From an uncultured Aquimarina sp. (GTDB lineage: Bacteria > Bacteroidota > Bacteroidia > Flavobacteriales > Flavobacteriaceae), in NCBI GenBank assembly GCA_947498705.1, contig CANMLW010000008.1, forward strand, positions 124,001-188,000: a stretch of 64,000 bases of DNA. Direction: 5' to 3'. This document shows positions 57,666 through 64,000 of this stretch, piece after piece (position 1 is the first letter of the stretch; every line of letters starts with the position of its first letter). Position numbers and translations under genes: made by a program. Below the pieces are notes generated by a model. That model was not told the origin of the DNA. It worked only from the letters and a program-made list of their open reading frames with translations, and did no database searches.

Positions 57666-58325
57666 TTATAGTATTTGACTTAAGAATTTTATTAAAAAAC
57701 CAACAGGATATATGATTAAACTTATATAAAAAATATATTTTCCGTGCTTTCTATCCTTTGGATAATAAGAATAAACTTTTTGACCATTTGGAAGAGTCTT
57801 TTTTGACGTCCATAGAAAATATCCTATTATTAACCCTAAAAAACCACCTAATATAGCAAAAATATAACCCGCAATTATCCAAGAATTTTGATTTCCTTCA
57901 GGTTTTGCTAGTTCTTTAAGCCTTTTTAATTTTAGAGATTTTAGTAATTCATCATCAATAGATTTACCTCTTTCTTTTAAAAGTTTTTTAGATAAACTAT
58001 AATCGAATTCACTCCATTCGTCAGATTTAAGTAATATATCATATAACTCATCATCTGTAAAACTTAACAAATAGTAATCATCATCAATAGTATTGATTAA
58101 ATTTTCAACTTGAGATTCCAATATTTTTGAAGCTTTATCAAAATCGGATTGCTTAATTCTAATTTCGATTTCATTATTTAATGGATTTGCGCCAAAATTA
58201 GAGTCTACCGAAGGAACATTATCAGCTATAATTGTATCTATATTATTATCTCGTAATAACTGTTCTACATCTTTCGCCTGTTCTAAAACTGAAAATTTCT
58301 TGAAAATTGAATAATTTTCACTCAT
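57666..58325 (-). CDS. Cassette-like protein with DUF2007-type domain and membrane tail
   Basis: This 219-residue protein has an N-terminal roughly 70-residue domain (VLEQAKDVEQLLRDNNIDT onward to SDFDKASKILE) resembling the DUF2007 putative signal-transducing domain. A charged helical middle is followed by two hydrophobic C-terminal helices (IIAGYIFAILGGFLGLIIGYF; YIFYISLIIYPVGFLI). The role is unknown, perhaps a membrane-attached sensor. It is in the repeat array between H and I. Confidence 0.7.
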   Translation of the reverse strand: MSENYSIFKKFSVLEQAKDVEQLLRDNNIDTIIADNVPSVDSNFGANPLNNEIEIRIKQSDFDKASKILESQVENLINTIDDDYYLLSFTDDELYDILLKSDEWSEFDYSLSKKLLKERGKSIDDELLKSLKLKRLKELAKPEGNQNSWIIAGYIFAILGGFLGLIIGYFLWTSKKTLPNGQKVYSYYPKDRKHGKYIFYISLIIYPVGFLIKFLSQIL

Positions 58326-58351
58326 ATTTTATTAGTATAGTTTGAATGTGT

Positions 58352-58533
58352 TACAACGTCTCATATAAGAAATGTAGTAGGTGATAAACGATACGTTTCG
58401 GGTTTGTACTAAACCAAATATAAATATTTTGCTTTCATCTTTTTTTTCATAGACCCCAAATTTTGTATTTGATGATCTTGCAAACAATCACAGACCTTTT
58501 ATTAAGTCTAAAAGCCTTATGTATTCTTATACA
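58352..58533. repeat. Array repeat I (class 2, long)
   Basis: Edges ACAACGTCTC and TTCTTATAC, with TATAAGAA pairing to TTCTTATA and shorter matches inside. Internal blocks CAGACCTTTTATTAAGTC and AAAGCCTTATG correspond to those of repeat D. It is 182 bp and lies between the 219-residue and 167-residue genes. Confidence 0.65.
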
Positions 58534-58548
58534 TTATTAACAAATTTT

Positions 58549-59052
58549 CTATTTTTTTACAATTTTTAACCCAAGCAATAAAGGGTACACTACTGTTATG
58601 GATCTACCATCTTTTTTACCAGGAATCATTTTTATAGAGTTCAATATACTTTTTATTTGCCAATTATCAGGGGATATTTTTATCTCAGCAAGATCTCCTT
58701 CTTTATCGACATAAAAATGTAGCGCCATTTGTGGGTCAGGTAAGAAAACTCTTTCTTCAACAAACATTTCGTTAGAATTAAGCCTATAGTTGGCTTTTAT
58801 TAGCTGTGTAATTTTTTTTCTGTTACATTCTAATTGTTGTTTTTTGTCATTAGAATTCGAACAACTTTCAAAATGAGGTATATCATCAATAAAATGAATA
58901 GGTTGAATATCCTCCTCGTAATCAACTTCTTTTAGAGGTCTTTCTAATATTTCAATTTTATCATCGATAGAAAGGTTTTTACTAATATCTTTAGAAGATT
59001 TACAACTAAATACGATGATTAAAAATAAAGCTAAATAGACTGTTTTTTGCAT
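58549..59052 (-). CDS. Cassette-like lipoprotein, 167 residues
   Basis: The N-terminus has a lipobox (LFLIIVFSCKSS; Cys at about residue 17). The mature part has CSNSNDKKQQLECNRKKI with two Cys spaced for a disulfide, and a C-terminal segment similar in pattern to TonB C-terminal-type proteins (LHFYVDKEGDLAEIKI then MIPGKKDGRSITVVYPLLLGLK). This TonB-like tail is frequent in Bacteroidota lipoproteins. Function unknown. Confidence 0.72.
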   Translation of the reverse strand: MQKTVYLALFLIIVFSCKSSKDISKNLSIDDKIEILERPLKEVDYEEDIQPIHFIDDIPHFESCSNSNDKKQQLECNRKKITQLIKANYRLNSNEMFVEERVFLPDPQMALHFYVDKEGDLAEIKISPDNWQIKSILNSIKMIPGKKDGRSITVVYPLLLGLKIVKK

Positions 59053-59066
59053 AAGTATGTTTTTTG

Positions 59067-59220
59067 TTAACGTTTAATATATGTGTCGTAGCAGACAAAA
59101 TGTTACCTTGCATTTCGATTTTTTTGCACAGCGATTACTAACTTTTCTTTAAAGCAAGCATTGCACCTTCCCAAAAATACAACAACCATTCGGTTCATCA
59201 TTTAGAGTGCTGTGTACAGT
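59067..59220. repeat. Array repeat J (class 1, diverged)
   Basis: Begins TAACGTTTAATATATGTG and has the core ATTACTAACTTTTCTTTAAA and AAGCATTGCACCTT as in A. It lies just downstream of the 177-residue gene and is the rightmost full repeat. Confidence 0.68.
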
Positions 59221-59222
59221 TT

Positions 59223-59756
59223 TTATATTTCCCGTAATATTTTTCCGTTTTCGAATTCAAATTCCAGAATAATTTTTTGACCATTTGATTCTGGCAATCT
59301 TTTTATAGATTTCGCATCGTCAATTCGAAAAAACTCATTATTTATTTCAAAGCTAAAATCAGTTTTGCCTATTTCACGTTCAAATATCCAGTAATTCTTT
59401 AATACGGATATATATGGCATCGCGATTACACTTTTTGAAGTTTCTCGAATATGGATTTCGTTATCTATTTTTATTGAATCTTGACTAACAATTGCAAACC
59501 CAATTGTAGTTAGAAAAGGCACCATCATTGGCAATAAACTCAGACCAATCATTATAATTAAAATTCCACCATAAATTTTAGCCCACTTTCTTCTAATGTA
59601 CTTAAAAACAATATAAAACGTACTAATGAACCAAAACCATAATATAATTCGATCTATCAAATTTCCTATAAAAGAAATTTCAAAAGTCAGATAAAGAATT
59701 AAATCTATCAACAGCAAAGAGGTTATACTGATATATATTTTAATTTCTTTATTCAC
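59223..59756 (-). CDS. Cassette-like membrane protein, 177 residues
   Basis: This protein has three hydrophobic segments in the first 90 residues (ISITSLLLIDLILYL, IILWFWFISTFYIVF, GGILIIMIGLSLLPMMVPFL) and a beta-rich C-terminal part (IIRRLPESNGQ-like, residues about 150-165). GTG start. No family known. It is the last gene of the array on the right; a TGTACACAACAATGGTATATAAGC stretch beyond at about 59780 resembles another repeat edge. Confidence 0.68.
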   Translation of the reverse strand: MNKEIKIYISITSLLLIDLILYLTFEISFIGNLIDRIILWFWFISTFYIVFKYIRRKWAKIYGGILIIMIGLSLLPMMVPFLTTIGFAIVSQDSIKIDNEIHIRETSKSVIAMPYISVLKNYWIFEREIGKTDFSFEINNEFFRIDDAKSIKRLPESNGQKIILEFEFENGKILREI

Positions 59757-59952
59757 TTTTCGATTTATTCAAGAATATTGTACACAACAATGGTATATAA
59801 GCATGTTCCAAATACAAACGCTTATAGTCGTTTGTATAGATAGAGTATACGATTACTATTCGGGTTTTAAGAACTAAAGTATATGTTATTAATCTTCTTA
59901 TCTTAACTCATTGCCTTAAAACAAGAAGTACTATAGTTACCTAAGCAGTAAA

Positions 59953-60648
59953 CTAAAAATTATGATGTAAACTAAGCTGTAACTGGTTTTTACTCCAGTT
60001 ATTAGTTTTTTGATTCATATATCCTAGTTGTACTTTGATTCCTTTTTTAAAGATATATCCTAATGCAAAATAGGCCCTGTTTCTATCAAAATATTCAACA
60101 GATCTTCCGTCTCCTATATCTTGCTGTCCGTTGATAAACAACTCATTGTATAAAGCCAGATACAATGTTTTTTCTTTTAGTTCTGCACTGCTTAGAGGAA
60201 CGGTTACAAAAAGATTATAGCGATATCGTGTACGAAAATCTTGATCTTCTACAAAACGTTGTTCATATCGAAACCTGTGGTTTAGGTGAAAAAGCTTGCC
60301 AATTTTACCAGGAAATAGCGCTTCTTGATAAATTCTGCTCTCTACTGTGGTAGCATTATCAGAACCAAATGCACCCGTAGTAATATGACCGTATCCAGCA
60401 GTAAATTTGATGTTAGCATTTTTTGGAGTATACGTTAATCCTCCTCTAAGTAGTAATTGTTCAAGATCACCACCCAAATCCCAGTTTCTGTACTGTACAT
60501 CTCCTTGAACTCCCCAGGCACTTTCTTTAAAACTGGTATTAAAGAAATACATATACCATGCCCCTAGTTGAGAATTGTCTATTTGACTTGTACCCATTTT
60601 TGGTGCCAAGATCATCACTAATATTATTATAAATAGGCCTTTTTTCAT
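59953..60648 (-). CDS. DUF2490-family outer-membrane beta-barrel-like protein
   Basis: This 231-residue exported protein has a signal sequence (to about residue 21, MGTSQ) and a core beginning QLGAWYMYFFNTSFKESAWG, typical of DUF2490 proteins in Bacteroidota, with alternating beta segments ending in aromatic residues (QLSLHHNF). It is probably an outer-membrane beta barrel. Its role is unknown. It stands alone outside the array. Confidence 0.82.
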   Translation of the reverse strand: MKKGLFIIILVMILAPKMGTSQIDNSQLGAWYMYFFNTSFKESAWGVQGDVQYRNWDLGGDLEQLLLRGGLTYTPKNANIKFTAGYGHITTGAFGSDNATTVESRIYQEALFPGKIGKLFHLNHRFRYEQRFVEDQDFRTRYRYNLFVTVPLSSAELKEKTLYLALYNELFINGQQDIGDGRSVEYFDRNRAYFALGYIFKKGIKVQLGYMNQKTNNWSKNQLQLSLHHNF

Positions 60649-60792
60649 CTTTATAAATTGACTTTAAATTATGTTGAAGTGTTAAAAAAACATCAAATAT
60701 ATTTGATTCTTCAGGAAATGGAAAGGAGAGTTGTCTTAAAAATTATATAAAGATTAAATCATTACCATTCTCAAGCTAGACATTTATGTAAT

Positions 60793-61665
60793 TTATGTCA
60801 GTAGGTATGAAATTGCAGTGTTGGTTATTTCTGAGTTTGTTCCTTTTGGAGTTGCCAATAGTACATTAGTACATAAATTTTTGTTTGGGATGTCTAAAAA
60901 AGTAAGTTCGGGATAATCGTGACTTTTAGAAATACTAGAGGGAACAATAGAAACTCCTAAACCATTTCGTATTAATTGAATGATCGAATTTATATTGTTG
61001 GATTGATGAACAATGTTGGGTATAAAACCATAATTACTGCAAATCTCTATAAGTGAGTTATAGTAAACAGGAGCATAGTCTTTATTAAAAAAAACAAATG
61101 TTTCATTTTTTAGAGATTCAATATTTTTTGCAGTGTCTAAGGACACAAAATTTTTATTAAACACCAAAGAGTAGTGATCTTTATACCATAATCGAGACTC
61201 AATTTTTGTAGAAACTACAGGAGCTCGTAGAATTCCTAAATCAAGCTTTTCTTGTTCTAATGCATTAATTTGTTTTGAAGAAGAGACCTCGTAGAGTTTA
61301 ATATTTAAATAAGGATATTTTACCGTCAGATATTGTACCAATTTAGAAATAGTAACAGAAAATGTAGAACTGATATAGGCTATCCTGAAATCCCCATTAG
61401 TGTTTTCTGAAATTTTTTTTGTTTTTAGTGATATGGCTTCCAGCGTTTGTAAAAGACTATTTACTTCTTTTTCAAAATATTTTCCTGCCTCGGTAAGTAC
61501 TACTTTTCTATTATTTCGCTCAAATAACTTTGCTCCCAATTCATTTTCAAGCTCTTTTATTTGTCTACTTAACGGCGGTTGCGATATGAATAGTTTTTTA
61601 GAAGCCTTTGTAAAGTTCAATTCCTTGGCGACAGCAATAAAATATTTTAAATGTCTTAATTCCAT
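60793..61665 (-). CDS. LysR-family transcriptional regulator
   Basis: This 290-residue protein has the N-terminal winged helix-turn-helix (residues 1-60: MELRHLKYFIAVAKELNFTK, ISQPPLSRQIKELE) and a periplasmic-binding-like sensor domain (about 90-290). It is divergent from a methyltransferase gene with a 110-bp gap that contains a perfect T-N11-A palindrome, so that gene and the regulator itself are the likely targets. The ligand is unknown. Confidence 0.92.
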   Translation of the reverse strand: MELRHLKYFIAVAKELNFTKASKKLFISQPPLSRQIKELENELGAKLFERNNRKVVLTEAGKYFEKEVNSLLQTLEAISLKTKKISENTNGDFRIAYISSTFSVTISKLVQYLTVKYPYLNIKLYEVSSSKQINALEQEKLDLGILRAPVVSTKIESRLWYKDHYSLVFNKNFVSLDTAKNIESLKNETFVFFNKDYAPVYYNSLIEICSNYGFIPNIVHQSNNINSIIQLIRNGLGVSIVPSSISKSHDYPELTFLDIPNKNLCTNVLLATPKGTNSEITNTAISYLLT

Positions 61666-61668
61666 ATG

Positions 61669-61683
61669 ATACCTATTAGGTAT
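61669..61683. promoter_or_regulatory. LysR-type operator palindrome
   Basis: ATACCTATTAGGTAT is a perfect 15-bp palindrome containing T-N11-A (T670 to A682), the core LysR recognition pattern. It lies 4 bp upstream of the regulator ATG and about 93 bp upstream of the methyltransferase, in the divergent promoter region. Confidence 0.6.
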
Positions 61684-61775
61684 TATTATATGATAAAATA
61701 AGTCTTTTTAAATCATATTTCAAAGAAATACTTTTGAAACGAAAAAATGAGTATTAATAACAAACAATTATCAAA

Positions 61776-62483
61776 ATGCTAAAATCAACTTTAAAAGAAA
61801 TTAAAGAACGATTTGATAATGATGTAGAGCGGTTTTCTAACTTAAAAACAGGTCAGGTGTCTACCATAGATGCAGAAATTTCGTTAGAACTTATTACCGA
61901 ATCTTCAAAAAGAATTGTGCCAAACGCAAAAAACCTATTAGATATAGGGTGTGGAGCCGGAAATTATACGTTAAAAATGCTTTTAAAAGTTGAAGACTTA
62001 AATTGCACCTTGGTCGATTTAAGTAAACCTATGTTAGATAAAGCTTTTGAAAGAGTTACGGGGCAATGTAATAGTGTTGTAGAGGTCATACAAGGTGATA
62101 TAAGAGAAGTGATTTTAAAAGAAAATCATTTTGATATTATCCTTGCGGGTGCTGTATTACATCATTTAAGAGATGACAATGATTGGGAACAAACTTTTGA
62201 TAAGTTATATAGACTATTAAAACCAGGCGGATGTTTAATGATTTCTGACTTGGTTACTCAGGAGTCAGAAAGTATTAACGAATATATATGGCAGCGATAT
62301 GGAGACTATCTGGAGAGGGTAGGGGGCGCTAACTATAGGGATAAAGTTTTTGAATATGTTGCAAAAGAGGATTCACCTAGATCTGTAAACTATCAATTAG
62401 ATTTGATGAAAAAGGTTGGTTTTAAAAAAACAGAGATTCTTCATAAGAATATGTGTTTTGCAGCTTTTGGAGGGATAAAATAA
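61776..62483 (+). CDS. Class I SAM-dependent methyltransferase
   Basis: This 235-residue protein has the SAM-binding motif I LLDIGCGAGNYTLK near 53-66 and motif II acidic segment (CTLVDLSKPMLDKA) near 77. LAGAVLHHLRDDNDW near 128 and KPGGCLMISD near 152 are typical of the UbiE/YcgJ-like group. A small-molecule or protein substrate is possible. It is divergent from a LysR regulator that probably controls it. Confidence 0.88.
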   Translation: MLKSTLKEIKERFDNDVERFSNLKTGQVSTIDAEISLELITESSKRIVPNAKNLLDIGCGAGNYTLKMLLKVEDLNCTLVDLSKPMLDKAFERVTGQCNSVVEVIQGDIREVILKENHFDIILAGAVLHHLRDDNDWEQTFDKLYRLLKPGGCLMISDLVTQESESINEYIWQRYGDYLERVGGANYRDKVFEYVAKEDSPRSVNYQLDLMKKVGFKKTEILHKNMCFAAFGGIK

Positions 62484-62502
62484 AAGGTATTATGTAAACT
62501 AA

Positions 62503-62540
62503 AAAGTGCTATAACCTTGATGAAATAGCTATAGCACTTT
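62503..62540. terminator. Hairpin between convergent genes
   Basis: AAAGTGCTATA pairs with TATAGCACTTT over 11 bp around a 16-nt loop, between the methyltransferase stop (plus) and the GH18 stop (minus). Confidence 0.7.
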
Positions 62541-62574
62541 AGTAAATTTTATAAAACTAGATTGATTATTTGAT

Positions 62575-63843
62575 CTAAAAGTCCTCTGCGTTGCTAATAG
62601 CTTGCGATTCTGATGTACCACCAAGTACCTGGCTCGCTATATTAAGATATCCATAAGCAGATTTACCACCACTACTTAGTAACATTTGCCATATCATGAT
62701 ACCATCATTAGAGTTACTGGTACCTATGTGGGCAGACAACTCTGCTACATTATCATAGGTATATTCGTAATAAGGTCCCCAGGGTTCATTAGGAAAATGC
62801 ACGCCAGCGGCAATATCAAATCCATATTGATCTGCATAATGTTTATAAGCATCATACATGATTTTACGATTACTGGCAGCCCCTGTATTGTATCCTTGAT
62901 AGGCTACTAAGTCTATTTTATCTCCTACAGCTTTCATAACAGGGATCATATGTCCCGTAGCTGAAAAACCAAATAGGCTAATTGCTTGATTAGGTACAGT
63001 AGATTGAAATAAATTAGTATCATCTTCACCAGTTACTGTGTTTCTTTTACTATGGGCATAAGGAGAAGGTGGGTCATCATTAAGTTGCCCTCCCAAAGCA
63101 CCAACTCCCGCAGGAGCACAGGCCAATACATATTGCCCTTTTGGCATAATTGCTCTAGAATTTGTAAAGAAATCTTTAAAGTGTTGTACATTTTCTGCGG
63201 TACCAATGTTTGCAAAACTTCCATTGGGCTCATAGTCCCAATCAATTCCTTCGAATCCCATATCATCAACCAAATCTTTGATTTGTTGGTAGTTGATGTT
63301 ATAGGCATCGCTAGAACCCCAATACGTTTCTCCTCCAATAGATAAAATCACCTTAATACCTTTTGTTTTAAGTACAGCAACAGATTCTTGTAAAGTGGTA
63401 CCGCCATAAGGGGTTTGGATCCCGGTAGTTGAAATATCCATAGAACCTTTTGTATATGTTAGGTTTGGTTTTGCAAATGCCAAGAATACATGGGTTACAT
63501 GTCTTGGGATGTCTCTTAATTTAGAACTATTTTCGGGTTGTCCTGCTGCAACCCAATTTTCTGACCAGGAAGGGAAATATCCAAGTATAATAGGTTCTGT
63601 AGGGTTAGGGTTAGTTGTGTCTGGATCGTCGTCTTCCTCTTCTTCTTCTTCTTCTTCTTCTGTGTCAGGATCCTCATCTTCGGTATCAGAATCGTCTTCT
63701 TCCTCTTCTTCATCAGTAGTATCAGAATCAGGATCAACTTCTTCTGTTTCTGGATCGGGTAGGTTAGTAACAATGTCTTCAGAACATGAAAACAAACATA
63801 ATTGGAGTAATAATAGCAGGGTAATTTTTTTTAATACATTCAT
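62575..63843 (-). CDS. GH18-family lipoprotein with long acidic linker
   Basis: This 422-residue lipoprotein has a lipobox near residue 20 (LCLFSCSED), a roughly 60-residue linker of Asp, Glu, Thr and Pro runs (about 30-85), then a GH18 barrel. The signature region GFEGIDWDYEP near residue 198 gives ExxDxDxE in place of DxxDxDxE; the catalytic Glu is present. Chitinase or endo-N-acetylglucosaminidase activity at the cell surface is likely. The linker is encoded by CTT/TCC runs on the plus strand that could expand or contract. Confidence 0.88.
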   Translation of the reverse strand: MNVLKKITLLLLLQLCLFSCSEDIVTNLPDPETEEVDPDSDTTDEEEEEDDSDTEDEDPDTEEEEEEEEEDDDPDTTNPNPTEPIILGYFPSWSENWVAAGQPENSSKLRDIPRHVTHVFLAFAKPNLTYTKGSMDISTTGIQTPYGGTTLQESVAVLKTKGIKVILSIGGETYWGSSDAYNINYQQIKDLVDDMGFEGIDWDYEPNGSFANIGTAENVQHFKDFFTNSRAIMPKGQYVLACAPAGVGALGGQLNDDPPSPYAHSKRNTVTGEDDTNLFQSTVPNQAISLFGFSATGHMIPVMKAVGDKIDLVAYQGYNTGAASNRKIMYDAYKHYADQYGFDIAAGVHFPNEPWGPYYEYTYDNVAELSAHIGTSNSNDGIMIWQMLLSSGGKSAYGYLNIASQVLGGTSESQAISNAEDF

Positions 63844-64000
63844 AGCAATGTAGTGAGTGAGTTAGTAATAATTAGTTGTATAGCAAATCAACTTTAAAGC
63901 GTAGTTTTGCTTTTCGTCCACTACTAACGACCTTCCTTACTTTTTGTTGTTCTTTCTTTGCTAAATTTTGGCAAAAAAAATCCCCTTTAGCCAAATTAAT

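Noticed and set aside
52306..59756. Classical class 1 integron attC sites
   Set aside because: Canonical RYYYAAC/GTTRRRY core pairs are not evident and there is no intI gene here, so I describe the elements as integron-like only.
63597..63613. Two TTAGGG-like units in GH18 linker
   Set aside because: They encode Asn-Pro repeats in a low-complexity linker and are not a telomeric feature.
63872..64000. Minus-strand open frame of 42 codons touching the right edge
   Set aside because: It has a stop at 63872 and no start inside the window. It might be the end of the next gene, but a chance open frame of this length in AT-rich DNA is plausible, so I do not call it.

Overview
The window is AT-rich, almost certainly chromosomal DNA from a marine member of the Flavobacteriia (Bacteroidota), with an Aquimarina-like gene content. 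Supporting signs are TAnnTTTG-type promoters, weak Shine-Dalgarno sites with A-rich start contexts, the N-succinylornithine-type arginine operon, DUF3857 transglutaminase-like proteins, a VCBS/ASPIC lipoprotein, AmpG-like and GH3 peptidoglycan-recycling genes and a compact cydAB. Genus is inferred, not shown.

Layout. 1-12.2 kb is mostly on the minus strand. Read in transcription order it holds a hypothetical exported protein, a peptidoglycan-recycling group (AmpG-like permease, GH3 hexosaminidase, anmK), udk, an FtsB/DivIC-like protein, mutA, two tandem paralogous exported proteins, mutB, an SDR dienoyl-CoA-reductase-like enzyme, then parA and the start of parB. 13.4-15.3 kb is a plus-strand ECF sigma unit with a mechanosensitive-type membrane protein. 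16.0-23.3 kb is a three-gene envelope operon: a giant MORN/YwqK-repeat protein, an apparently active DUF3857-transglutaminase protein and a related protein that has lost the catalytic triad. A perfect 18-bp hairpin terminator separates it from an unlisted 48-codon minus-strand gene that looks like a double-glycine leader peptide.

25.0-33.6 kb is a complete arginine operon (GNAT, argG, argC, argD, argF', argB, argE-like, argH). Upstream lie a well-matched promoter and two short open frames ending in runs of CGC arginine codons, although argG itself uses AGA for seven of its eight arginines. This is a strong candidate for leader-peptide control. The transcarbamylase carries Ser where the N-succinylornithine enzymes carry Pro and the N-acetylornithine enzymes carry Glu, so succinylated intermediates are likely.

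33.7-52.2 kb is mixed housekeeping and accessory content: a gene split by an in-frame UGA, a GH2 beta-galactosidase, an MBL-rhodanese fusion, two tRNA-Pro genes, cydAB, an aldo/keto reductase, a phosphatidylserine-decarboxylase-like protein, a mono-haem lipoprotein, an MsrA-like protein and a large VCBS/ASPIC lipoprotein.

52.3-59.8 kb is the most unusual region. Twelve short genes, one of them a decayed duplicate, all lie on the minus strand. Most code for membrane proteins, lipoproteins or proteins of unknown function. They are separated by diverged, fold-back repeats of about 30-190 bp in at least two sequence classes. The layout resembles an integron cassette array, but the repeats do not match the classical attC core and no integrase gene is present in the window. 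59.9-64 kb returns to ordinary genes: DUF2490, a LysR regulator divergent from a methyltransferase with a perfect T-N11-A palindrome between them, and a GH18 lipoprotein with a long acidic linker.
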